DNA of 64,000 nt from NCBI RefSeq assembly GCF_011046555.1, contig NZ_CP049246.1:3906001-3970000 (forward strand), written 5' to 3'. The position numbers were made by a program, and so were the translations under genes. Below are positions 50,626 through 60,269 of this stretch, piece after piece. Numbering within the stretch: the stretch's first letter is position 1; each line of letters opens with the position of its first letter. The notes under the pieces are model-generated. The model was given only the letters and a program-made list of their open reading frames with translations, ran no database searches and had not been told where the DNA came from. Origin of the DNA: Sphingobacterium lactis (GTDB taxonomy: Bacteria; Bacteroidota; Bacteroidia; Sphingobacteriales; Sphingobacteriaceae).

Positions 50626-50908
50626 GGCTTAAAAGGTGGAACAATCCAAGTAGCAAGAGGGATATCAACAAATTTGCAATGAACGTATAAACGAGCAAAT
50701 CCTTACGGCTTAACCCGAGGTTGTAGAACAGAAATTTTGTGTTGCGCTCAAAGAGACGGACCAAGCCTGCAGCGCAGAGGTAACCTGCCGTCATAAACAC
50801 ATAGGGATAATACGCCACATAGCCCATGCAAAACGCCATGGAAAGCACCAAGTTGATGAAAAGAATAGGCTTATAGAATTGCCAGAGGTGCTTTAGGGAA
50901 ATAACCAT
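50600..50908 (-). CDS. Small membrane protein, probable partner of the ABC ATPase
   Basis: A 102-residue protein with hydrophobic segments at about 12-30, 33-48 and 73-95. The stretch FLFYNLGLSRKDLLVYTFIA resembles the coupling-helix region of ABC-2 type permeases, where it meets the ATPase. It overlaps the ATPase start, so the two are translated together. It is far shorter than a normal six-helix permease; it may be a half-size module that must oligomerise, or a reduced gene. No upstream start that would extend it is evident. Confidence 0.7.
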   Translation of the reverse strand: MVISLKHLWQFYKPILFINLVLSMAFCMGYVAYYPYVFMTAGYLCAAGLVRLFERNTKFLFYNLGLSRKDLLVYTFIANLLISLLLLGLFHLLSLAYDEFKG

Positions 50909-50980
50909 AACTAAAGTTAACCAGAATGGTCAGCAAAACCAAATAAAAAGGATTACAAATCAAGGTTTTAGGGACAAATG

Positions 50981-51008
50981 AAAAGGGGCTACCATCACTG
51001 GCAGCCCC
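50981..51008 (-). terminator. Terminator of the third Sus operon
   Basis: GGGGCTACCA (50985-50994) pairs with TGGCAGCCCC (50999-51008) with one mismatch around a TCAC loop; on the minus strand four T follow. It lies 49 bp after the DUF4302 stop. Confidence 0.8.
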
Positions 51009-51056
51009 AAAACAAACATGTAAAACAATGTAATTTTTATGAGGATTATCTTAAGT

Positions 51057-52394
51057 CTATCTTAATTGGAAGGTCATTTCGACATTAGGCTTATCTACAC
51101 CTATAATCTTGCCGTAAAGCGCTCCATTTTCACTATAATAATCTAATTTAATTTTACCCGATTTCAAGAAGGCATCCATTTGATCCAAAATTGCGGATGT
51201 ATATCCACCAGAAGCCTTATCTCTTAGTGTAAATGTGTAAATTCCAGTTTCTGAATCTAGGGTATAATCATATACAATTGTCGTAATCCACCCGGAAGTA
51301 CCGCCATTTTGACTAGAGAAACCTTTCAGATTCAATCGCTTGTTCCGAATATCAAAATCTAAATCAATATATCCATAATTGAAAATATATCCTGTCGCTC
51401 TATTTCCTAAGCCTTCATGATAACGTTTTAAGATAGCCAAACCATCTGCAGAGGTTCCAGGGAAAAATGTCATAAATGGACTTCTGAATCCTGTATATTT
51501 AGACCCTATCAATTTGTAAAGCGGAACCAAAGGTACTAAGGAGTTTTTAATCTCATACTTTTTACCCTTATCGTCAACCATATTCAATTTATTACCTTCC
51601 CAAACCATTTGGACGAAATTTATGCCTGCATAAGCGATTCCACCATCAATTACCTGAACGCCTGGTAAAGAAAAGGCAAACTTTCCGGCAGCCGCCCCTG
51701 TTGTCCCATCTTTCAATAAGGAAGACAATTCAATAATCTTGGTTGCTTCTGAAAGTGTAATGGCGGTTTGATAATTGAAGCCATCCATAGTAAACTCAAC
51801 ATAAGGATTCTCATTTTCTAGGAAAAACTTTTTAGTTTTTTCGATTCCTGCCGTATAAGCTTCTGATTTATAGGCTTGGCTCTCTTGGGGCGTAGCTTTT
51901 ACTAAAACCAATTTATTGCTATACCGTTTACCAATAAAAACCATCGAGTCTGCTGTTGAATATCCGAAACGGTAATCTAAATCACTTCGTAATCCCTCGC
52001 GTATAGTTCCTCCGAACACACTCGGATTGGGGTCGTTCAGCATGGAGATATAGTTATACGTATCGAAAATTAACGTTGCCCCATTGTCCTGCTTAACCCG
52101 ATAATTTGAAGAAGCAAGTTTAGTAGCTGATTCTAATGTCAGGTCGCCAACCATTTTCACCACCTGTTGATCATCAAATTCAAAATAGAAACCGTATCCA
52201 CCTTTCAAACCAGTACCCACATAAGCTTTCCATCCATTAGGTGCTCCCTGTAAAGCTTTATTTATGGAATCAATTTTTTCGTTCATACGCACTTCAGGCG
52301 TTTCACCAAAAGCCAATTCAACTTCGTTCTTTTGGCAGGAGGCAAGTATCAACATTGATATTACCCCATATAGTAATGTTTTTAATCTTCTCAT
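51057..52394 (-). CDS. DUF4302 lipoprotein
   Basis: A 445-residue lipoprotein. ATG 52394 (MRRLKTLLYGVISMLILASC, Cys20) is chosen over the upstream in-frame ATG because it gives a proper SPII signal and a 2-bp gap to the preceding gene. The mature part matches the DUF4302 pattern: INKALQGAPNGWKAYV, GLKGGYGFYFEFDDQQVVKM, and later YGYIDLDFDIRNKRLNLKGF. Members of this family recur next to SusC/SusD pairs; their function is unknown. It is the last gene of the operon. Confidence 0.8.
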   Translation of the reverse strand: MRRLKTLLYGVISMLILASCQKNEVELAFGETPEVRMNEKIDSINKALQGAPNGWKAYVGTGLKGGYGFYFEFDDQQVVKMVGDLTLESATKLASSNYRVKQDNGATLIFDTYNYISMLNDPNPSVFGGTIREGLRSDLDYRFGYSTADSMVFIGKRYSNKLVLVKATPQESQAYKSEAYTAGIEKTKKFFLENENPYVEFTMDGFNYQTAITLSEATKIIELSSLLKDGTTGAAAGKFAFSLPGVQVIDGGIAYAGINFVQMVWEGNKLNMVDDKGKKYEIKNSLVPLVPLYKLIGSKYTGFRSPFMTFFPGTSADGLAILKRYHEGLGNRATGYIFNYGYIDLDFDIRNKRLNLKGFSSQNGGTSGWITTIVYDYTLDSETGIYTFTLRDKASGGYTSAILDQMDAFLKSGKIKLDYYSENGALYGKIIGVDKPNVEMTFQLR

Positions 52395-52396
52395 AA

Positions 52397-53770
52397 TTAT
52401 AATGTTTGGCTTAAAACACCATACCAAAAATTAGATGAATTATCTTTCTCGTAGAATCCACCAAGGTTATTGTAATCAACCGGATCAACATCTTTCCGCA
52501 ACCAGTCGGCAACAAAAGTCTTATTATTAAAATAAGGCAACAAGGATGTATCAAAGGTGCTCTTTACCCATGCAATACTTGCATTTGCGTAATTTGTTCC
52601 AGCGTCTTTTTCATCTACAGTCGGTTGATCAATTTTTTTAATTTCGATTTCACCAGTGGTGGTTGAAAGGGTATAAGAGAATAGGTAATCGGCATAATAT
52701 GTTGTACCGTCGTTTCCTACAAATGGAAATCTAACCACCAATTGATTGTCAGAAATAAAGCGCACATCAACACTAGGAATGTTATACCCATTTGCTTTCA
52801 TGTTTGCCACCAATTTATCAAAAGCAGTTTTAAAAGGTGTTGAAAGACCATATTTGGTCATTGTTGGCGAACTAGGATTGATACTTACTTTCTTAAAAAG
52901 CCTATACACATACTGTGGAAATCTCAGGTCACTAGGATTAGCTTTAGTTTTTAAATAATTTTGTATTTCCTTCTGCAATGCTCTAAAATCAACCTTTAGG
53001 TTCGAGGTATAATAATTGGCAACATTTGCTTCTTTAGCTTTTAATGCTGCTTTTCCTTTCGCACTTGATGTATTGGCATAACGATCATACCATGCCTGTC
53101 CCTTAACCAATAAATGCGCGGCAGTTTCTGCGTAATCCTCCGTATAGCTTCCCGAAGCGTAAGAAGTTACGAAACCGTACTTACGTGCTGTATCGGCAGG
53201 TGTGCTGCTCCATGTGGCTTTATAATCTGCTTTCGAAATGGATTCAAAATCGGTAGGAATATTAACCAATTGATTTAAGATATGGACAAACTCGTGATGT
53301 ATCACCAATTGTGCTCCGTATTCATTAAAAGAATTAACGCCATATAGGTTAATGCGGCGACCAGCTGACGCCGTGCCTGCATAGGTGGTTCCATCAGAAG
53401 CATAGGAATAGGAACCGAATAGGATCCATTCTTTAGGTGCCATTTTCTTAATAAAATCTTCGCCACCTACTTTTCTATACGGCAATAAATAGCCGTTTAG
53501 AACAGATTCCATTACTGGGCGTACAGCTTCCAATTTCGGAGGGGTAACATTTCTTTCCAAATCATGATAGAAACGGTTGTAGCGATATACTACATCAATA
53601 TTGTACTCATCTAAAAATGTAGTTTGCAACCATTTATCCAATTCCGTATTGGTTTGCGGATTATCATCATTGTATTTTGAGAAATCCACATTCTTGATCT
53701 CTTCTTTTGCACATGAGCCTAAAAATGCAAGTGCAGAAAGACCTATAAATAATTTCGGTAATAATTTCAT
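52397..53770 (-). CDS. Substrate import-associated zinc metallohydrolase lipoprotein
   Basis: A 457-residue lipoprotein (ALAFLGSC, Cys20). The gluzincin motif HHEFVHILNQ (HExxH) is at about residue 160, and a third ligand may lie in YTEDYAETAAHLLV about 50 residues on. The family is known as a metallohydrolase linked to SusC/SusD import systems. It may cleave a peptide or protein captured by the complex before import. It lies 4 bp after SusD and 2 bp before the DUF4302 gene, so all are co-transcribed. Confidence 0.85.
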   Translation of the reverse strand: MKLLPKLFIGLSALAFLGSCAKEEIKNVDFSKYNDDNPQTNTELDKWLQTTFLDEYNIDVVYRYNRFYHDLERNVTPPKLEAVRPVMESVLNGYLLPYRKVGGEDFIKKMAPKEWILFGSYSYASDGTTYAGTASAGRRINLYGVNSFNEYGAQLVIHHEFVHILNQLVNIPTDFESISKADYKATWSSTPADTARKYGFVTSYASGSYTEDYAETAAHLLVKGQAWYDRYANTSSAKGKAALKAKEANVANYYTSNLKVDFRALQKEIQNYLKTKANPSDLRFPQYVYRLFKKVSINPSSPTMTKYGLSTPFKTAFDKLVANMKANGYNIPSVDVRFISDNQLVVRFPFVGNDGTTYYADYLFSYTLSTTTGEIEIKKIDQPTVDEKDAGTNYANASIAWVKSTFDTSLLPYFNNKTFVADWLRKDVDPVDYNNLGGFYEKDNSSNFWYGVLSQTL

Positions 53771-53774
53771 TTTC

Positions 53775-55241
53775 TTAATCTCTAGGGTTTAACTCTAATC
53801 CAGCAATTGCAACTTCAGGAGGTAATTGGAATAATCTTCTTGGATCTCCAGGTTGTAAGAACACATCTGTTTCAATTCCTTCAGCACTTATAATATTATG
53901 CTTAACAGGAAGGTCACGACGCATTAAATCCAACCAGCGCAAGCCCTCTTGAAGAAATTCTGCCTTTTTGGCTTCAAGAGCTGCTTTTACTAGACCTTTT
54001 TTCGGATCTGACTCCGAGAAATACGCCATGATTTTTGGCATGGTAACAACATGTGTTGCAGCCGTGTAATTCCGGATCTTTGTACTGTAAAAGGTATTCA
54101 GATCTGCCAAGGCTAATTCATATTTCCCCAATTCCGCATAGGCTTCTACTCTGTTCAATAGGACTTCATCCAAAGTAAAAAGTGGTTGCATAATATACGG
54201 ATAACCAATACCCGGCCCGGTGTAAAAGAAGTAGTATAACCACTTATACGTGGTATAGTTTGGCGCGCCATAATTAAGCACTTTATTATCCAAGATCCCA
54301 CCAGTAACGTTGTTTTCAGTAAACATCAGGGAAGTACGGGCACCATAGCCATAACGTGGAGTTTCATTATAGGTCCATGTGGAATAGCAGTTTGCTAACA
54401 ACAAGGTCGATTTGACATCGGATCTAGTGAATGCGTTTCTAAATTCACTAGATGTCATATTCTTAAAAGTTGTATTAATCGGCCTTAAGTTATTTACGAA
54501 ATTACCATTCGGCGCAGCAAGAGTGGCATGATCCACAACTTTTTGCCATTCGCCCAAATACATATACAACCGAGCAGCAAACGCATGGGAAGCACTTTTT
54601 GTAAAATGATATTTCGGCACTTGGTGATTTTGGTCGGAGACATACTTTAAACCCTCTTCTAAATCAGCCACAATGTTTTCATAGGTTGATTTAACTGTTC
54701 CACGATCGTATTCACCAAACACAGTTTTACCTGCTTTTGTCACATAGGGCACACCCGGAGAATCGTTGGTCCCACCAATTTGGTAATTTTTAGCGAAGAA
54801 AATCATCAACATATGGTGAGCATATGCTCGAGCAACTAAGGCTTCACCTTTATACTGTAGCACTTCATCACCATAATTACCTTCTTCTATAGCTTCTAAG
54901 GCATGGTTAGCTGCGGCTATGGCCTCATAGCAACCGTTCCAGTAGTTACCTGGTGTGTTTGTTTCAGAACCTGCTTGGTCTTCCCATGCATAGGGTCTAT
55001 CACGGGTATCAACTGAATTTCCTACCCCTGGGCCTTTATCTTCAGCGTTATCTGATGCACTCTCAGCAAAAGAAAGATAATCGGCGGATGGGTATGCCGT
55101 TCCAACTAATTGTGCAATTTTATCAAGTGAATTGATTTCCGTCCTGTTGTCAGGGTCTTTGTCTAAGTATTTATTACATGAACTCATCATGTAAGAAGCA
55201 CCAACAAGTAGAACGGCCGTGTATATATTAAATTTTTTCAT
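53775..55241 (-). CDS. SusD/RagB-family lipoprotein (pair 3)
   Basis: A 488-residue SusD-like lipoprotein. The signal ends ASYMMSSC (Cys22), followed by NKYLDKDPDNRTEI. Family features include NGCYEAIAAANHALEAIEEG, GEALVARAYAHHMLMIFFAK near residue 135 and a C-terminal EVLLNRVEAYAELGKY and EFLQEGLRWLDLMRRDLPVK, ending LPPEVAIAGL. It is separated by 14 bp from the SusC gene of the same locus. Together with the zinc metallohydrolase it suggests import of a peptide-like substrate. Confidence 0.9.
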   Translation of the reverse strand: MKKFNIYTAVLLVGASYMMSSCNKYLDKDPDNRTEINSLDKIAQLVGTAYPSADYLSFAESASDNAEDKGPGVGNSVDTRDRPYAWEDQAGSETNTPGNYWNGCYEAIAAANHALEAIEEGNYGDEVLQYKGEALVARAYAHHMLMIFFAKNYQIGGTNDSPGVPYVTKAGKTVFGEYDRGTVKSTYENIVADLEEGLKYVSDQNHQVPKYHFTKSASHAFAARLYMYLGEWQKVVDHATLAAPNGNFVNNLRPINTTFKNMTSSEFRNAFTRSDVKSTLLLANCYSTWTYNETPRYGYGARTSLMFTENNVTGGILDNKVLNYGAPNYTTYKWLYYFFYTGPGIGYPYIMQPLFTLDEVLLNRVEAYAELGKYELALADLNTFYSTKIRNYTAATHVVTMPKIMAYFSESDPKKGLVKAALEAKKAEFLQEGLRWLDLMRRDLPVKHNIISAEGIETDVFLQPGDPRRLFQLPPEVAIAGLELNPRD

Positions 55242-55255
55242 GATTTTTCCCAGTA

Positions 55256-58200
55256 TTATAATCCAACTTTTAATGAAAAGGTTATTTGTCTTGCTACAGG
55301 CAAAGCCACACCACCATTCGCGAAGAATTCTGGATCTTGACCATTTAGGCGCTTATCAGCAAAAATTGTCCATACATTGTTAGCAGCCAAATTGAAGCTC
55401 ACATTGTTCAAACGAAGCGAATTCGAAATGTTTTTAGGCAATGAATAACCCAAGATAATTTGCTTTAATTTTAAGTAGTGACCATTTACCACACGTTCAG
55501 TACTGTAATTGTAAGCGTTATATGGATAGCTGACGTTTACCTGACCTCCCGTATCATTGATGATCTGCAATTGCGTTAATGGATCTAATAATGCAGGAAT
55601 ATTAGTTGTTTTTTCATCACCCGGCATAATCCATCTATTCAACATATCCTTAGTCATGACACTCATATCATCATAGCTCGCTCTGATCGTTGGTTTAAGG
55701 CGTAATTTATTACCAGTAGAGAATGTCAATAATCCACTTAATGAAAATCCTTTGTAGGTAAATGCATTATAGAATCCACTACTAAATGTTGGATCGGTTG
55801 GACCTTCATATTTTAGGTTTTCAAGAATATCGGATTGCAAATTGATATATTCCCCCTCTTCACCTGCTGTATTGATAAAACTTGGGTATCCATAATTTGG
55901 ATCCAAACCTGTAAATTGAATGGAGAAAAGACCTCGTTGCGCATAATTGTAAACCGCTCCACCCGTATTGGAAACCGATCTCCAAATATTCGGATTGATA
56001 TCCAACTTCGTAATCTTATTCACGTTGTAGCCAAAGTTGAAATTCGTTCTCCAAGTAAATTCATCATTGCGTATAGGATAGCCACCGATATAACCCTCGA
56101 TCCCCTTTGCTTCCATATCCGCATAATTCGCAAATTTGGTAAACTGACCATCAATACCTGATGTTTGAATATTCCCCAACAGGTCATAGCTATTACGCTT
56201 ATACAGGTCAATCGTCATGTCAATTTTGTTGTTTGCAAGTTTCATGTCGAAACCCAAGTTAAACTCGTTTAACTTTTCCCAAGTTAATTCAGAGTTTTCC
56301 AAACTTGAAATGTAGGTCAACGTCTCTTGATCCACGATTTCACGACGACGTGCAATCTGATTATAGAATAATGCTGCAGAATTTGCGCCACCATTCATTG
56401 ATGCGACTAAACCGTAAGTTGCACGAACGGTCAATGCATTCACATAATTATTTTCTGGCCAGAAAGATTCCTCATTCACTAACCATGCTCCAGATACGTT
56501 CCAAGTTGGTAACCAACGAGCTGTTCTTGACCGTCCCATTTTATTGGATCCATCATAACGACCTGTCGCATTGATTCTGTATCTATCTTTATAGGCATAT
56601 GCGGCCCGCATACTATAACCAACCCATCTATCGTAACCATTCTGCATGCCGAAATACGATTTACCCTCTTCACGTGCCTTTTTGAAATATTTATAATAAG
56701 GAGCAACTAGACCTCCATTTTCATATTGATAGCCAACACCATCAAAGAATTTGTTCTGCCTATCCGTAGTTTTCACCTCCATATTGGCAAATATGTTCAA
56801 ACTATGGTCGTTGTTAAATTCCTTATTGTACTCTAAATCATGACGGAAATAAAAGAACTTCATGTTATCACCGTTGATATTGTAGAATCCGCCATCAGGT
56901 AAAACGCTTACTGGCATTTCATTTGGTAGATCTGGATCTTTATATAATCTGCCATTTGAACCAACGATTGTAGCATCATCCAAAGCTCTGAATGATTGCA
57001 CATAATTCGATCCTTCCTTAAGATACAACTCGCTTTCACTACGCGTATAACGGAATGCACCATTTGCGGAATAAGCCAATCCTTTTATGAATTCGTACTT
57101 TAATCCCCCTTGAATTTTAAAATCAATCTGGCCTAATGTTGCGTAATTGTTTTCAACTTCGTTAAGGATGTTGAAAGGCGCATAATCGCGAACAAAATAT
57201 TCCAAATTACCATTTTCATCATAAGGTGTAATTAATCTACTTGTACTTAAAGCATAATTATATGGGTTGATATCATATCCCCTATAGTAATTACCATATA
57301 CTGGGTCAGATTGCAGATTTTGTGTACCAGGAGCTTTTTGGTCACGAATACTACCAGTACCAATAATCTCACCGCTTAATTTCTCACTGATTTTAAAGTT
57401 CGTCCTGAAATTTCCAGTGAACCTTTTCACATCATTCCCAACTGTCATTCCCGGATCATTCAAGAAGGAAACAGAGCTATAGTTCTGTACATTCTGCGTA
57501 CCGGACGAAATACTGATGGAATGGTCTTGAACTAAGGAATTTTTAAATAATAAATCGAACCAATCGGTATTTGCATTGGCATACCGGCTTAAGAAATCAA
57601 CTTGACTTTCCGTTGTATTCTTCAGGCCAAAAGTTTTGGTATTTGGATCGTACTCATAAAATTTATTGTACATTTTATAGAAAACACCGCCATTTGCCCC
57701 TCGCGATGCACTAGGAATTTGATAGAATCCTTTGTTACGCAATTCTATCATTACGGCCATTTGGTCATAGGATGACATCACATCAAATTGAGAATAATCC
57801 GGCTTAATGTATGTCGTTAAATTTCCAGTGTAGTTAATCATTGGTTTACCGTCGGAGTTTCTACCTTTTTTGGTATTCACGACAATTACCCCATTCATGG
57901 CACGTGCTCCGTACATTGCCGTTGCAGCAGCATCCTTCAACACGTTGAAGCTTTCAATGTCACTTGGATTCAGACCCGCCACGGATGAACCTAACAGGGT
58001 ATTCATATCTCCTGTAGCAAGAGCTTCATTGGAGATGTTCACAACATCTTCTAAGATGATACCGTCGATTACCCAAAGTGGTTTGTTATCTCCGGATAGT
58101 GAAGTAGCTCCACGTACACGGATTTTCGGTGCGGCACCAAATGTACCCGAAACGTTCTGCATAGAAACACCGGCAACTTGACCTTCCAACATACGGGAAA

Positions 58201-58942
58201 CATCAGGTACACCAGCTCGTTCAGCATCTTTTGCACTAACGGCTGTTGCTGATCCTGTAAAGAATTTTCTGTTTAGGTTTTGATAACCCGTAGCGACAAC
58301 TTCAACTTCCTCCAATTTATTGTCAATCGCAGTTAGTGTAAAATTGATTGCCGTTCTATTGTTAACCTGAACTTCAACTGAATTATGGCCAACATAACGT
58401 ACTACTAGGGTAGCATTTCCTGCAGCGGCAATAGTATATTGACCATTTGCGTCTGTTGTTGTACCTACAGCAGTACCTTTCACCAAAACGGATGCGTTAG
58501 CCAAAGGATTCATATCGCTATCGCGAACAACTCCACGTACTGTATTCTGAACTGCAGCTACAGCTACTCCAGCACCTGTACTTGAGCTGATGGTAATGGT
58601 TTCATTGATGATCTTATACTCCAATTTGTTATTGGATAACAGCTCGGCAACAGCATCTTTCAACGGTGCATTGGTAAGCGTTACGTTAACACGTGTAGCT
58701 TTATTGATAATTGCATCGTTATACAGAAACTTAAAGTTGGTCTGTTTAGAGATTTCCTTGAAGGCATCCTCTAATTTTGCATTGCGCAAATTGAGCGTAA
58801 CTTTCTGTGCTTTTCCAGTACCATAGGCAAAGGAAAAACAAACAAGTAATAACGCCGTCGTAATTTTCATAATCCGGAAAATTATTGGAAAAGGCGAATA
58901 GTTTTGGCCACGGCGCCCTTTGCCAAATGTTAAGTTATTCAT
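55256..58942 (-). CDS. SusC/RagA-family transporter with STN domain (pair 3)
   Basis: A 1228-residue TonB-linked receptor. An N-terminal secretin/TonB (STN) domain, about residues 45-118 (VTLNLRNAKLEDAFKEISKQ and LPKD-like segment LKDAVAELLSNNKLEYKIIN), marks it as a transducer that signals to FecR. A carboxypeptidase-like domain (RGVVRDSDMNPLANASVLVK), a TonB region (EEVEVVATGYQNLNRKFFTG), the plug (LYG-type motif MYGARAMNGVIVVNTKKGRN) and a barrel ending ITFSLKVGL follow. ATG 58942 gives a 24-residue extension common in such receptors; ATG 58870 is an alternative that begins directly with the signal peptide. The sigma and FecR genes lie just upstream. Confidence 0.9.
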   Translation of the reverse strand: MNNLTFGKGRRGQNYSPFPIIFRIMKITTALLLVCFSFAYGTGKAQKVTLNLRNAKLEDAFKEISKQTNFKFLYNDAIINKATRVNVTLTNAPLKDAVAELLSNNKLEYKIINETITISSSTGAGVAVAAVQNTVRGVVRDSDMNPLANASVLVKGTAVGTTTDANGQYTIAAAGNATLVVRYVGHNSVEVQVNNRTAINFTLTAIDNKLEEVEVVATGYQNLNRKFFTGSATAVSAKDAERAGVPDVSRMLEGQVAGVSMQNVSGTFGAAPKIRVRGATSLSGDNKPLWVIDGIILEDVVNISNEALATGDMNTLLGSSVAGLNPSDIESFNVLKDAAATAMYGARAMNGVIVVNTKKGRNSDGKPMINYTGNLTTYIKPDYSQFDVMSSYDQMAVMIELRNKGFYQIPSASRGANGGVFYKMYNKFYEYDPNTKTFGLKNTTESQVDFLSRYANANTDWFDLLFKNSLVQDHSISISSGTQNVQNYSSVSFLNDPGMTVGNDVKRFTGNFRTNFKISEKLSGEIIGTGSIRDQKAPGTQNLQSDPVYGNYYRGYDINPYNYALSTSRLITPYDENGNLEYFVRDYAPFNILNEVENNYATLGQIDFKIQGGLKYEFIKGLAYSANGAFRYTRSESELYLKEGSNYVQSFRALDDATIVGSNGRLYKDPDLPNEMPVSVLPDGGFYNINGDNMKFFYFRHDLEYNKEFNNDHSLNIFANMEVKTTDRQNKFFDGVGYQYENGGLVAPYYKYFKKAREEGKSYFGMQNGYDRWVGYSMRAAYAYKDRYRINATGRYDGSNKMGRSRTARWLPTWNVSGAWLVNEESFWPENNYVNALTVRATYGLVASMNGGANSAALFYNQIARRREIVDQETLTYISSLENSELTWEKLNEFNLGFDMKLANNKIDMTIDLYKRNSYDLLGNIQTSGIDGQFTKFANYADMEAKGIEGYIGGYPIRNDEFTWRTNFNFGYNVNKITKLDINPNIWRSVSNTGGAVYNYAQRGLFSIQFTGLDPNYGYPSFINTAGEEGEYINLQSDILENLKYEGPTDPTFSSGFYNAFTYKGFSLSGLLTFSTGNKLRLKPTIRASYDDMSVMTKDMLNRWIMPGDEKTTNIPALLDPLTQLQIINDTGGQVNVSYPYNAYNYSTERVVNGHYLKLKQIILGYSLPKNISNSLRLNNVSFNLAANNVWTIFADKRLNGQDPEFFANGGVALPVARQITFSLKVGL

Positions 58943-58998
58943 ACATTTGATTAGTTGAGTTAATGTAAATGGTTATTTTTCTCGTTAGCTTAATTCAT

Positions 58999-59026
58999 AA
59001 AACAGGGGTGCTGCAACACCTCTGTT
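58999..59026 (-). terminator. Hairpin between fecR and susC (pair 3)
   Basis: AACAGGGGTG (59001-59010) and CACCTCTGTT (59017-59026) pair with one G-T position around CTGCAA. On the minus strand TTTT follows. It suggests the sigma/fecR transcript ends before the SusC gene, which then needs its own promoter in 58943-58998. Confidence 0.6.
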
Positions 59027-59068
59027 TACTTTTTAATTTCATTGGTTCTTAGTAATCATCTATTCATA

Positions 59069-60211
59069 TTATTTCTTATTTAGGATCAGTAATTTATTTT
59101 GGTTAATTCTAAAGTCCAGGTTACTGACATATTCCAACATCTTCAACACTTCGGAAAGCTTGGCATCGCGCTTGATTTCCCCAGTATAGGTCTGCGTAAG
59201 GGATACATCATTGGCGAATGAGATTTCCAGATCGTACCAGTTCTTCAATTGCTGTGCGATTTGGACGATATTGTCGGCTTTGAATAGAAAGACATTGTTC
59301 TTCCAAGCCACATCTTTGGTTAAATTCGCTGGGGAGACCATCATCTTCGTTTCCAGCACACGTGCTTGCTGACCCGGGAAAATTATTTTTTCTTCGAGGC
59401 CATTGGAAACGGCTATTCTACCTTCCAATAAGGTTGCGCGAAGCTGCTGGTTATAGGAATTCACGTTAAAATGGGTGCCCAATACTTTGATCTTGGCACC
59501 ATTGCTCTCCACGATAAATGGTTTTTTTGCATCCTTGGCGACCTCAAAATAGGCTTCACCCTTCAATTTTACGACACGTTCGGCACCGGCAAATTGCGAT
59601 GGAAATTGCAGTTCACTATTGGCATTGACCCATACTTTGGTGCCATCATTCAAGGATAGGGCAAAGAAATGGGCAGCAGGGACAACCAAAGTATTCTGTA
59701 CGGAAGCCGTCGCTTCGTCCAGAACCACCTCGCCGTTCTTGTTGGAAATCTTACCATCGTTCAAGAGAACAATGTCCTGATCGATCTCTACCTTCTCTCC
59801 ATCACCGCGGACGATATAAGCACCCACTTCCGCAGGCATTACGTCATTTGCATGGCGGTTATCGGACACTGCTACAAAGCGGTCGTTCTTAACCTCGGGC
59901 TGTTGATTCTTGAAATACAGTAGGGAAAATGTCGCCAATGCGACCAGGGCAGCAGCTGCGTATCCTAAAAAGGCAAATGATTTTTTTCTCGCAGGAGCCG
60001 TCAATCTTTGAAATGCCGCTTCCTCATCAAAGGCATCGAACACATCCAGATCGGAAGCACTGTTCGCCTTTTCCAAAAGGCTATCCATAAGCTCCTGATT
60101 TTTCGAATCGGCTTCCGCCCATGCTTTAAGCACGAGCGCTTCCTGCTCCGACAGGTCATGACGCAGCTTTTTGATTAATAATTCAGCGATTAAGAAAGAT
60201 TGGTTATTCAT
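59069..60211 (-). CDS. FecR-family anti-sigma factor
   Basis: A 380-residue single-pass inner-membrane protein. The cytoplasmic part (1-75) contains the sigma-binding helices (SEQEALVLKAWAEADSKN). A membrane helix follows at about 76-97 (FLGYAAAALVALATFSLLYF). The periplasmic FecR domain has FFALSLNDGTKVWVNANSEL, VVKLKGEAYFEVAKD and LEGRIAVSN; the C-terminal domain of about 70 residues is STN-like (DUF4974; LKNWYDLEISFAND and LSEVLKMLEYVSNLDF). It should release the adjacent ECF sigma factor when the STN domain of the pair-3 SusC senses substrate. Confidence 0.92.
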   Translation of the reverse strand: MNNQSFLIAELLIKKLRHDLSEQEALVLKAWAEADSKNQELMDSLLEKANSASDLDVFDAFDEEAAFQRLTAPARKKSFAFLGYAAAALVALATFSLLYFKNQQPEVKNDRFVAVSDNRHANDVMPAEVGAYIVRGDGEKVEIDQDIVLLNDGKISNKNGEVVLDEATASVQNTLVVPAAHFFALSLNDGTKVWVNANSELQFPSQFAGAERVVKLKGEAYFEVAKDAKKPFIVESNGAKIKVLGTHFNVNSYNQQLRATLLEGRIAVSNGLEEKIIFPGQQARVLETKMMVSPANLTKDVAWKNNVFLFKADNIVQIAQQLKNWYDLEISFANDVSLTQTYTGEIKRDAKLSEVLKMLEYVSNLDFRINQNKLLILNKK

Positions 60212-60269
60212 AATTTAAGAGTAAGAAACCTAAACCATGAAAAGGGGTGACAAGAAATTTAATATTTTT

